From an uncultured Verrucomicrobium sp. (GTDB lineage: Bacteria; Verrucomicrobiota; Verrucomicrobiia; Methylacidiphilales; GAS474), in assembly GCA_903889845.1 (NCBI GenBank), contig CAISZB010000583.1, positions 1-8,488 of the forward strand: 8,488 nt of DNA, given 5' to 3'. This document shows, in pieces, positions 1 to 5,405 of the stretch (position 1 is its first letter; every line of letters begins with the position of its first letter). A program made the position numbers and the translations under genes. The notes under the pieces were generated by a model. That model saw only the letters and a program-made list of their open reading frames with translations. It was not told the DNA's origin and did no database searches.

Positions 1-92
1 CAGCCCCTCCGGCGCGGCCCTCCCAAAGTGCATGCCACGCTCTAAAGCCGATCCGGCGGGAACTGCAATACTGCTGGGAGGGGGCCCCGGGA

Positions 93-1454
93 TCAGAGCC
101 CATACGGCCCGCTCGACAGCGCGGCCATGTGCTGCGCCTCCGCGTGGAGGCGGCCCCGGAAGAGGACCTCGACGAGGCAGACGTCGTCGAGGAAGGCCTC
201 GGCCCCCGCGCTCGCCTTCGCCGCGGCGAGGACGGCGTCGAGGAAGCCCTTCCCCGCCGGCAGGGCGGCGCACTTCCCGACGAGGGAGAGGAACATCGCG
301 TCGTTGAGGCCGATCTCCGCCTCGTCGCCCAGGTCGCGCAGGCCGTCGGTGTAGAAGAAGAGGCGGTCCCCCGGCTCGATCGTGTCCTCCAGGACGGTGT
401 AGGTCGAATCGCCCATGAAGCCGAGCGGCACCGAGGAAGGGACCCGGACCGGCGCGCCCAGCAGGCGGATGCCGCCCTTGCTGCAGGCGACGAGCGGGGC
501 CGCATGGGAGGCCGCCGCGAAGCGGATCCGACCCGTCTCGACGTCGATCACCGCGTAGAGGCCGGTGACGTAGATCGGCGTCTTCATCCGCTCGAAGAAG
601 GGGTAGAGGAGGCGGTTCGCCTCGGCCAGGAAGGCCCCGGGATCGGAGGCGACGGGGAGGAGGTCGTCGACCAGCGTCCGCTGCATCGCCGTGATGAGGG
701 CCGCATGGACGCCGTGCCCCATCACGTCGCAGATGAAGACCCCCGCCTGCCGCGACCCGATCGGGATCACGGTGAAGAAGTCGCCGCCCACCTTCCCCAC
801 CGGCTGATAGCGGTAGGCGAAGCCGAGGGCGCTCTCCTCCTCCCGCGCCGTCGGCGGGAAGAGAGGGAAGCGGTTCGGCAACAGCGCCCGCTGGACCTGA
901 CGGGCCAGCTCCAGTTCCCCCTCCATCTGCGCCTGCTTCTCGGCCAGGGCCTCGGCGTATTGCTGCAATTTTTCGGCCCGCTCGTGCTCCTCCGTCACAT
1001 CGCGGGAGATGCCGCAGACGCCGACGATCTCCCCCAGGTGGTCCCGCAGCGGCGCCTTCGTCGTCGAGGCCCAGCGGATCCGCCCGTCGGGGAAGACCTC
1101 CCGCTCCACCTTCCCGACCAGCGTCTCCCCGGTCTCCATCACCCGGACCTCGTCGGCGCGGGCGGGCTCCGCATGCTCCGGGAGGAAGATGTCGGCATCA
1201 CTCTTCCCGAGGACGTCGGCGGCGGTCTTCAGGCGGAAGAATTCGAGGAGCGCCTTGTTCACCGCGATGAAGCGGCTTTCCCGGTCCTTGAAAAAGATCC
1301 GGTCCGGGCTGATCTCCATCAGCGCCATGAGGAGTTGGTGATTGATGTCGGCCAGGGGCTGGGCCGCCTCCTTCCCCTTGGCGACCGAGGCCGAAGCCGT
1401 GCCGCCGGCGGGGGCGGCTTTGGCTTTTTGGGGGTCGCTCTTCAGGTCGCTCAT
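93..1454 (-). CDS. PAS-domain SpoIIE/PP2C-type serine phosphatase
   Basis: A 453-aa cytosolic regulator of the RsbU/SpoIIE class. Family members dephosphorylate a Ser/Thr on an anti-sigma-factor antagonist. Residues 1-35 are an Ala/Lys-rich tail. About 38-155 form a PAS sensor domain (RIFFKDRESRFIAVNKA near 52-68, then the GISRDVTEEHERAEKL exit helix). About 156-190 look like a coiled-coil linker. About 205-432 form the phosphatase domain. Its metal-binding acidic motifs are intact: GGDFF (D225), CDVMGHG (D243), FYTDGL (D370) and LDDVCL (D423/D424), so it should be active. No membrane segment is seen. ATG is chosen because the PAS domain is then complete; no Shine-Dalgarno precedes it. No antagonist, anti-sigma or sigma gene lies nearby, so its target is unknown. 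The domain call is secure and the pathway is inferred. Confidence 0.93.
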   Translation of the reverse strand: MSDLKSDPQKAKAAPAGGTASASVAKGKEAAQPLADINHQLLMALMEISPDRIFFKDRESRFIAVNKALLEFFRLKTAADVLGKSDADIFLPEHAEPARADEVRVMETGETLVGKVEREVFPDGRIRWASTTKAPLRDHLGEIVGVCGISRDVTEEHERAEKLQQYAEALAEKQAQMEGELELARQVQRALLPNRFPLFPPTAREEESALGFAYRYQPVGKVGGDFFTVIPIGSRQAGVFICDVMGHGVHAALITAMQRTLVDDLLPVASDPGAFLAEANRLLYPFFERMKTPIYVTGLYAVIDVETGRIRFAAASHAAPLVACSKGGIRLLGAPVRVPSSVPLGFMGDSTYTVLEDTIEPGDRLFFYTDGLRDLGDEAEIGLNDAMFLSLVGKCAALPAGKGFLDAVLAAAKASAGAEAFLDDVCLVEVLFRGRLHAEAQHMAALSSGPYGL

Positions 1455-1527
1455 GGGGGAAAAGAGGATTCCGGGAAACGAAAAGGGAGGGGCGGGCGGT
1501 TAGCCGACCCGGGAGAAGATGCCTTGT

Positions 1528-1555
1528 ACAGTAGCACGCATGCGGACCGGGTCGA
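1528..1555 (-). promoter_or_regulatory. Candidate promoter of the PAS-phosphatase gene
   Basis: On the minus strand, TGC-TACTGT (1528-1536) is an extended -10 box. A weak -35 (TCGACC, 1550-1555) lies 16 nt upstream. Transcription would begin near 1521 and give a leader of about 66 nt. The GCGTGCTA core of this box recurs before both membrane-protein paralogs. A second minus-strand extended -10 (TGCTATAAA, 1700-1708) lies further upstream and could be a distal promoter. Found by pattern only. Confidence 0.35.
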
Positions 1556-1641
1556 GACCCCGGGACTTCATTAAAACCGTTCCGCCCCCCCCTCAACAAG
1601 GTAAAAACAATCCCCCCTTCGGCTCTCCTTCGGCGGGAATT

Positions 1642-1676
1642 GTTTCGATTAAACCTCTCTTGCGTAAAATCGAAAC
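1642..1676. promoter_or_regulatory. 9-bp inverted repeat upstream of sod (candidate operator or leader hairpin)
   Basis: GTTTCGATT (1642-1650) and AATCGAAAC (1668-1676) are exact reverse complements separated by 17 nt. The arms lie either side of a -35-like TTGCGT (1660-1665), which fits a dimeric regulator site. The left arm can instead pair upstream: AAACAA (1605-1610) with TTGTTT (1640-1645), extended by CCC/GGG. The two structures cannot coexist if this stretch is transcribed. The sequence shows the symmetry; the regulatory role is inferred. Confidence 0.45.
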
Positions 1677-1687
1677 GCCCGTAGATT
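1660..1687 (+). promoter_or_regulatory. Candidate sod promoter
   Basis: TTGCGT (1660-1665), a 16-nt spacer and TAGATT (1682-1687) make a modest -35/-10 pair in an A+T-rich patch that stands out from the G+C-rich surroundings. Transcription would start near 1694 and give a leader of about 59 nt. Unlike several other genes here, sod has a clear ribosome binding site, AAAGGAG at 1738-1744, 8 nt before the ATG. TAAAAT at 1665-1670 is an alternative -10 with a poorer spacing. Confidence 0.35.
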
Positions 1688-1752
1688 AAGTTCGCTATTT
1701 TTATAGCACGTTATTTACAACCCGAACGCAACACCCCAAAGGAGCACTTATC

Positions 1753-2364
1753 ATGGCTTTTGAACTCGCCCCCCTTCCCTACGCGAAGGACGCCCTCGAA
1801 CCCCACATCGACGCCCTGACCGTCGAGATCCACTACGGCAAACACCACCAGACCTACGTCACGAACCTGAACAAGGCCATCGCCGGGAAGCCGGAGCTGG
1901 AGAGCCAGTCCCTTGAAGCGCTCCTGAAGGCCCTCCCCACCCTCCCTGCGGACGTCCAGGGCCCGATCCGCAACAACGGCGGCGGCCATGCGAACCACAC
2001 CCTCTATTGGAACATCCTGGCCCCGAACGCGGGCGGCGCGCCGACCGGCGCCCTGGCCGAGGCGATCACCGCCACCTTCGGCGGATTCGACGCCTTCAAG
2101 GAAAAGATCGAAGCGGGCGGCCTGGGCCGGTTCGGCAGCGGCTGGGTCTGGCTCGTCGTCTCCGGCGGGAAGCTGGAGATCGTCACCACCCCCAACCAGG
2201 ACAGCCCGATCACCGACGGCAAGACCCCGATCTTCGGTGTCGACGTCTGGGAGCATGCCTACTACCTGAAGTACCAGAACCGCCGGGCCGATTACCTCAA
2301 GGGGTTCTGGAATTTGGTGAACTGGGACGCGGTCGCGAAGAACTACGCGGCGGCGCTGGCTTAG
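1753..2364 (+). CDS. sodA: Superoxide dismutase, Fe/Mn family (Mn-type signature)
   Basis: This 203-aa cytosolic enzyme converts two superoxide radicals to oxygen and hydrogen peroxide. The four metal ligands are in place: H27 (EIHYGKHH), H82 (GGGHANH), D164 and H168 (DVWEHAYY). The conserved second-shell Tyr is in HHQTY (33-37). The GGGHANH run together with Q149 in the NQDSP motif is the pattern of manganese rather than iron enzymes. Metal use cannot be settled from sequence, and a cambialistic enzyme remains possible. Length is normal for the family and no signal peptide is seen. The ATG is well supported by AAAGGAG 8 nt upstream. The gene stands alone, diverging from the phosphatase gene and converging on rpmG. 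sodA is used because of the Mn signature. Confidence 0.96.
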   Translation: MAFELAPLPYAKDALEPHIDALTVEIHYGKHHQTYVTNLNKAIAGKPELESQSLEALLKALPTLPADVQGPIRNNGGGHANHTLYWNILAPNAGGAPTGALAEAITATFGGFDAFKEKIEAGGLGRFGSGWVWLVVSGGKLEIVTTPNQDSPITDGKTPIFGVDVWEHAYYLKYQNRRADYLKGFWNLVNWDAVAKNYAAALA

Positions 2365-2396
2365 GGCGCTCTTTCGGTCATGGGGGGGGATTCCTC

Positions 2397-2556
2397 CGAT
2401 CCCGAAGGGATCGCAGCCGGTAGCCGGTGGTTGAGCGCGGGAGCGCGACACCACCGGTTTCAGGGCCGGAAAAATTCGCCCCGTCCAAGACGAAGCTCGT
2501 TTTTTTTGCTTAGCCGGGGCGCACCTCGGAAACCCGCTGCGACCCCTGCCGGGGTC
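2397..2556. repeat. REP-like block of hairpins downstream of sod
   Basis: This non-coding stretch contains a series of short inverted repeats. CGATCCC-GAA-GGGATCG (2397-2413) is a 7-bp stem. CCGGTGGT/ACCACCGG (2424-2431 with 2450-2457) is an 8-bp stem that encloses GCGC-GGGA-GCGC (2435-2446), a small stem closed by a GNRA-type loop. GACCCC-TGCC-GGGGTC (2541-2556) is a further 6-bp stem. Such nested, G+C-rich palindromes in a 3' gap look like REP/BIME-type dispersed elements. Only one copy is present in this window, so dispersal is inferred. An RNA stability or processing role for the sod transcript is an alternative. Confidence 0.45.
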
Positions 2557-2567
2557 AGGGAAACGCA

Positions 2568-2601
2568 AAAAAGGCGCCTTGGTTACCCAAGGCGCCTTTT
2601 T
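2568..2601. terminator. Bidirectional rho-independent terminator between sod and rpmG
   Basis: A 10-bp perfect stem, GGCGCCTTGG (2573-2582) with CCAAGGCGCC (2587-2596), closes on a TTAC loop. It is flanked by an A-run on the left and a T-run on the right, which extend the pairing to 15 bp. Because both strands end in a T-run after the stem, it can stop the rightward sod transcript and the leftward rpmG transcript. This is the strongest terminator in the window. Confidence 0.92.
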
Positions 2602-2621
2602 CGTTTGAAAAGGAATGAAGC

Positions 2622-2789
2622 TTACTTCCGCTCTTTGTGAAGAGTGTGGCGGCGGAGGAAAGGATTGTACTTCATGAGCTCGATCTTTTCCGTCGTCAGC
2701 TTCTTGTTCTTCGTCGAGAAATAGCGGGAAGCGGGCTTACCTTCGGCTTTGGCCTCAGAGCATTCCAGGGTGATGTGTTCGCGCGGCAT
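2622..2789 (-). CDS. rpmG: 50S ribosomal protein L33
   Basis: A small 55-aa gene encoding a protein of the large ribosomal subunit near the tRNA exit site. The translation begins [18 protein letters not shown]. It contains the L33 hallmarks: aromatic [10 protein letters not shown] (21-30), [15 protein letters not shown] (34-48) and a basic C-terminus ending HKERK. Only one Cys (C10) is present, so the zinc-binding CXXC pairs of the C+ form are missing and this is the zinc-independent type. The gene ends at TAA just beyond the shared terminator. No Shine-Dalgarno precedes the ATG (CTCCCGA), but a TACTTT box ends 7 nt before it, so the mRNA may be leaderless. It sits apart from the secE/nusG or rpmB genes it often accompanies. 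Confidence 0.95.
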   Translation of the reverse strand: MPREHITLECSEAKAEGKPASRYFSTKNKKLTTEKIELMKYNPFLRRHTLHKERK

Positions 2790-2796
2790 TCGGGAG

Positions 2797-2824
2797 AAAG
2801 TAGAGAGTAATCCTTCAGAGGCAA
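2797..2824 (-). promoter_or_regulatory. Candidate rpmG promoter (leaderless type)
   Basis: On the minus strand, TTGCCT (2819-2824), a 16-nt spacer and TACTTT (2797-2802) form a -35/-10 pair that ends 7 nt before the rpmG ATG. Usual spacing puts the transcript start at or next to the A of the ATG. It lies in the 59-bp gap after the membrane-protein gene, so rpmG need not depend on read-through. Confidence 0.45.
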
Positions 2825-2848
2825 GTACTTTTCACGGGGACGTACGGC

Positions 2849-3679
2849 TTAAGTCCCCTCTTCCCCCGCACGGAGTCGCTCGTAGAGGACGACCTGCAGG
2901 AAAGGGAGAAAAAGCCCCCAGATCGGATAGATAGACCCGATCCCGATTTGCCAGACAAAGAAAAAGGAGGAGGAACGCAATAATTCGGAGACCAAGTATA
3001 AAGCAAGTGGGGTCAACGCCATAATCAGGATTTGAAGCAACGCGAATTCCCCCACCAACTTCTTGTTTTTCTGCGTCAGTTCCCACGATTTCTGGAAAAA
3101 GGCAAAGGGATTCCGGAACGGCTCATCGACGATTAGGTAGAGCAACGGGAAAAGAAGGAAGGCATTGATGAGGTGATAGATCACGCCCGTGGCAACGGAG
3201 ATCGACGTCCACCACCCGGTAGAGGGATTTCCGAAAACAGGAAGGCTTCCCTGAGCGCACCACCACGCCATCAGCATCGAAGGCCCGCTGATGATCCAGG
3301 TAATGATATGCTCCAGGATGAAAATACCGACCACGGTCCAGAACGGGACATTCCGGCAAAAAAGCATCTCCTTCCACCGAGCTTCCCCGGTCCGAACCAT
3401 CCTCAGAAAAACAGCTGCCACGCCGATCCCGACAAAGATCATCACGAAGGAATACCCCTCCATCAGAGCTATCGACTTCACCGAAAACCCGTGCCAGACA
3501 CTGTGCGCCCCTACCCGGCTGGAGAAGTGATTGGAGAGGTGATTCACCCCCCGCTGGATTGCGAAAATCAGCACCGGGAGAACGAGAGCCACCCGCGCTT
3601 TCCGAAACGCATGGACCATCCACCGCCAAGCCTCGATGAAAACGTCGATAAGCTGGAGCGGAGGAAAGGTCGCGGCCAT
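2849..3679 (-). CDS. Polytopic membrane protein of unknown function, paralog A
   Basis: A 276-aa integral inner-membrane protein with about six hydrophobic segments, near residues 28-42, 75-93, 112-132, 160-185, 211-231 and 244-266. There is no cleavable signal peptide. It is clearly paralogous to the 275-aa product of 4492-5319. Shared landmarks are EAWRWM-x3-FRKA (16-28), AVFLRMVRTGE (89-99), LLFPLLYLIVDE (175-186), WELTQKN (199-205) and VLYERLR (264-270). The hydrophobic helix, then VDE, then a S/A-W-x-LT-x-x-N motif recalls YciC/DUF975-like or glycerophosphodiesterase-type membrane domains, but this is only a resemblance. No catalytic motif is visible. The gene is noticeably richer in A+T than shc. 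The ATG matches the paralog's start exactly (Met21 aligns in both). It diverges from the toxin-antitoxin genes. Function unknown. Confidence 0.85.
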   Translation of the reverse strand: MAATFPPLQLIDVFIEAWRWMVHAFRKARVALVLPVLIFAIQRGVNHLSNHFSSRVGAHSVWHGFSVKSIALMEGYSFVMIFVGIGVAAVFLRMVRTGEARWKEMLFCRNVPFWTVVGIFILEHIITWIISGPSMLMAWWCAQGSLPVFGNPSTGWWTSISVATGVIYHLINAFLLFPLLYLIVDEPFRNPFAFFQKSWELTQKNKKLVGEFALLQILIMALTPLALYLVSELLRSSSFFFVWQIGIGSIYPIWGLFLPFLQVVLYERLRAGEEGT

Positions 3680-3685
3680 CCCCCA

Positions 3686-3700
3686 TGTGTAGCACGCCCC
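3686..3700 (-). promoter_or_regulatory. Start-proximal promoter element of paralog A
   Basis: On the minus strand, GGGGCGTGCTACA (3688-3700) reads as an extended -10 (TGC-TACACA, -10 at 3686-3691) that ends 6 nt before the ATG. The same 13-mer stands at exactly the same distance from the start of paralog B (5328-5340). No good -35 is seen. The intervening TGGGGG is at best a weak ribosome binding site. Confidence 0.45.
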
Positions 3701-3735
3701 TTCCCAAAGGAAAACGAAACCCGAAGTTGACCGCC

Positions 3736-3769
3736 TTGACTTTCACTCAACGTAAAACTAAGTTTTACG
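3736..3769 (+). promoter_or_regulatory. Promoter and palindromic operator of the antitoxin-toxin genes
   Basis: TTGACT (3736-3741), a 17-nt spacer and TAAGTT (3759-3764) form the promoter. The -10 lies inside a perfect palindrome, CGTAAAACT-A-AGTTTTACG (3751-3769), that ends one base before the antitoxin ATG. AbrB-type antitoxins, alone or with the toxin, bind such palindromes over their own promoter. Occupancy would block RNA polymerase and also cover the translation start. The A+T-rich site stands out in G+C-rich DNA. Palindrome seen directly; autoregulation inferred from the family. Confidence 0.75.
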
Positions 3770-3770
3770 C

Positions 3771-3998
3771 ATGGTCAAAACCGTCTCCCGCATCGGCAAC
3801 TCCCAGGGGATCATCTTCGATGCCGCCCTCCTGGAATTGACCCATCTGAAGGCGGGGGACCAGGTCAATGTCGAGGTTCACGACGGGGGGACCATCACCC
3901 TCTCCCCGATTCGGCCCCGCGTCAGCCCGGAGGCCTTCACCCAGGCCGTCGGCGACGTCGTGCGGGACTATGCCGCCACGCTGAAGAAGCTCTCCTGA
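3771..3998 (+). CDS. AbrB/MazE-type antitoxin
   Basis: A 75-aa swapped-hairpin DNA-binding protein. The N-terminus VKTVSRIGNSQGIIFDAALL (2-21) followed by LKAGDQVNVEVHDGGTITLSPI (26-47) is the classic SpoVT/AbrB domain of MazE-like antitoxins, which works as a dimer on palindromic DNA. Residues 48-75 are a charged, probably unstructured then helical tail that would wrap the toxin. It is 22 nt upstream of the Doc/Fic gene on the same strand, the usual antitoxin-first order. The ATG is the only sensible start; it has no Shine-Dalgarno and lies 6 nt after a -10 box. Doc is best known with a Phd antitoxin, so this is the AbrB-paired variant. Confident family call; cognate pairing is inferred from adjacency. 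Confidence 0.9.
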   Translation: MVKTVSRIGNSQGIIFDAALLELTHLKAGDQVNVEVHDGGTITLSPIRPRVSPEAFTQAVGDVVRDYAATLKKLS

Positions 3999-4020
3999 GC
4001 CGGGCCTGCGGCCTCCCTTC

Positions 4021-4425
4021 ATGGACTGGATCTACCTCTCGGTCGCCCAGGTCGTTGAAATCCACGACGCCGTCCTGCAAGCCCACGGCGGGGCCGAGGG
4101 CGTCCGGGAAACGGCCCTCCTCGAATCGGCGGTCCACGCCCCGCAGGCCGGGATGGGCGGGACACCGCTCCTCACCGATCCCGACGACATCGCGGCGGCC
4201 TACCTCTTCTACCTCTGCCGCAACCACGCCTTCCTCGACGGGAACAAGCGGACGGCCCTGGCCACCGCCCTCGTCTTCCTCCGCCTCAATGCGCCCCAAA
4301 GCGGCCTCCGTCCGAAGCCCGACGGGCCGGAGTGGGAAGCTCTTGTCCTCGACGTGGCGACAGGCCGCCTCGACCGGGAGAAGACAGCCGCCCGGCTCCA
4401 CGCCCTCGTCTCCGAGGAGGCGTGA
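4021..4425 (+). CDS. doc: Doc-type Fic-fold toxin (death-on-curing family)
   Basis: A 134-aa toxin. Phage P1 Doc is a kinase that phosphorylates elongation factor Tu and stops translation; its active-site motif is a Fic variant, HxFx(D/N)xNKR. Here the motif is complete, HAFLDGNKRTA at 69-79 (H69, F71, D73, N75, K76, R77), with Lys where AMPylating Fic proteins have Gly, so the Doc type rather than AMPylation is expected. The LSVAQVVEIHDAVLQAHGG opening (6-24), RETALLESAV (29-38) and ALVFLRLN (83-90) also match Doc. Length is typical. The ATG follows the antitoxin stop by 22 nt, with no clear Shine-Dalgarno. The gene looks intact and probably active. It converges on paralog B, whose stop lies 66 bp beyond. 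Confidence 0.93.
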   Translation: MDWIYLSVAQVVEIHDAVLQAHGGAEGVRETALLESAVHAPQAGMGGTPLLTDPDDIAAAYLFYLCRNHAFLDGNKRTALATALVFLRLNAPQSGLRPKPDGPEWEALVLDVATGRLDREKTAARLHALVSEEA

Positions 4426-4491
4426 CGGCGTCGAGTTTTCAGGAAACTTCGATCTGCCCCCGGCTCCGAATCCCAAGCCAGCCCTAGCCTC

Positions 4492-5319
4492 CTAGGTCGG
4501 TGTGTCTTGCGGGGACGCAGCACCTTCCTCTACCTCCCACTCCCGAAGCCGCAGACGTTCGTAAAGCACGCACCAGAAACAATCAGCAAAGAATCCAAAC
4601 ACCCATCCCATGGCGCTAATGGCATACCGGAAGTGCGAGGTTTCAAAGTGAGAAACCAAATCCTGGCGGTTGCTGTGACTGAACACCCACAACGAGGAGA
4701 CACCTGTCATGCAGGCCATAAACAAGACTTGAAAAAGAATCACCTTCACCATGATTCCCCAATTCCGAGAGGTCAGCGTCCAGGCTCTCCAATAAATAGA
4801 GAGCGTCCCAAGCGACGACTTGTCCACCAACAGATAAGGAACGGGAAATAGGATAAAAGCAGACCAAGTCAGGGTGACCAGAGTCGCCAAAGGATAGAGA
4901 GCTACCAATAGATTGAACCGCGACTGCATGGTCATTCCATTGCCCATCCATGACATCCCATAGGAAAAAAGCTCTCCGATCCCGACCTGAATCGCAAATA
5001 CTCCCGCCAAGGTTCCTGCCCCCTTCCAGGGATCTCGCATCACCTTCACTCTCCCCTCTCCGGTGCGAATCAATCTTAAGAAAACTGCTGAAAGCCCGAC
5101 ATCGAGGCACCAGGGTGAAAAGGAAAGCGCCGTTTCCCATACCTTCGGGAACGGAAAGTTTTCCGTCTGGCGGGAGACCCATTCCACACCCCAGTTCACC
5201 CCCGTCACGACCAAATAGAGGAGCAGAACGGCGGGGGCTTTCCTCACGGCATATCCCATCCACCGACAAGCCTCGTAAAAGACCTCATCGAAATCAATGG
5301 AAGGGGCGGAAGAAGCCAC
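4492..5319 (-). CDS. Polytopic membrane protein of unknown function, paralog B
   Basis: A 275-aa integral membrane protein, paralog of the product of 2849-3679. The same landmarks occur in order: EACRWM-x3-VRKA (16-28), AVFLRLIRTGE (78-88), ILFPVPYLLVDK (156-167), WTLTSRN (180-186) and VLYERLR (251-257). They are joined by about six hydrophobic segments and end in a short acidic tail rich in E, P and T. Overall identity is modest, so the duplication is not recent. The start is GTG (CAC at 5317-5319), not ATG. It is preferred because both paralogs then have exactly 20 residues before the shared Met21, and because the shared upstream 13-mer sits at the same distance. GAGGAGG just before the GTG could act as a ribosome binding site. 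A+T content is higher than in shc. Function unknown. Confidence 0.83.
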   Translation of the reverse strand: MASSAPSIDFDEVFYEACRWMGYAVRKAPAVLLLYLVVTGVNWGVEWVSRQTENFPFPKVWETALSFSPWCLDVGLSAVFLRLIRTGEGRVKVMRDPWKGAGTLAGVFAIQVGIGELFSYGMSWMGNGMTMQSRFNLLVALYPLATLVTLTWSAFILFPVPYLLVDKSSLGTLSIYWRAWTLTSRNWGIMVKVILFQVLFMACMTGVSSLWVFSHSNRQDLVSHFETSHFRYAISAMGWVFGFFADCFWCVLYERLRLREWEVEEGAASPQDTPT

Positions 5320-5325
5320 CCCTCC

Positions 5326-5340
5326 TCTGTAGCACGCCCC
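5326..5340 (-). promoter_or_regulatory. Start-proximal promoter element of paralog B
   Basis: On the minus strand, GGGGCGTGCTACA (5328-5340) repeats the element before paralog A. The extended -10 (TGC-TACAGA, hexamer at 5326-5331) ends 6 nt before the GTG start. TTCCCA, 16 nt upstream, is a possible -35. The region lies back to back with the shc promoter in a gap of only 86 bp. Confidence 0.45.
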
Positions 5341-5371
5341 CTCTCCATGGGAAGCCGGGAATCACCCCCCC

Positions 5372-5399
5372 TTGACACTCCAAACCGGCCCTCTAGCCT
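5372..5399 (+). promoter_or_regulatory. shc promoter (leaderless type)
   Basis: A perfect -35 TTGACA (5372-5377), a 16-nt spacer and TAGCCT (5394-5399) end 6 nt before the shc ATG. Normal promoter geometry puts the transcript start at or within a base of the ATG. No Shine-Dalgarno is present in GAACGG, which agrees with a leaderless mRNA. This is the best -35 match in the window. Confidence 0.6.
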
Positions 5400-5405
5400 G
5401 AACGG

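Noticed and set aside
18..82. CCCTCCCA/TGGGAGGG 8-bp inverted match beyond the phosphatase stop
   Set aside because: The loop is about 49 nt and the arms are low-complexity G/C runs that recur by chance here; no T-run follows.
129..1574. A long plus-strand open frame opposite the phosphatase gene
   Set aside because: Low-complexity Arg/Glu/Leu-rich product covering an unmistakable PAS-SpoIIE gene on the other strand; an antisense shadow.
2836..2858. GGGGAC...GTCCCC dyad with GTACGG, which briefly recalls group II intron domain V
   Set aside because: The catalytic triad, bulge and GAAA loop of domain V are absent and no reverse transcriptase or other intron domain is nearby; at most it is a weak 6-bp hairpin at the end of paralog A.
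4430..4451. Imperfect dyad between the convergent doc and paralog B stops, considered as a terminator
   Set aside because: Only a few A/T-rich pairs with mismatches and no T-run; too weak to call.
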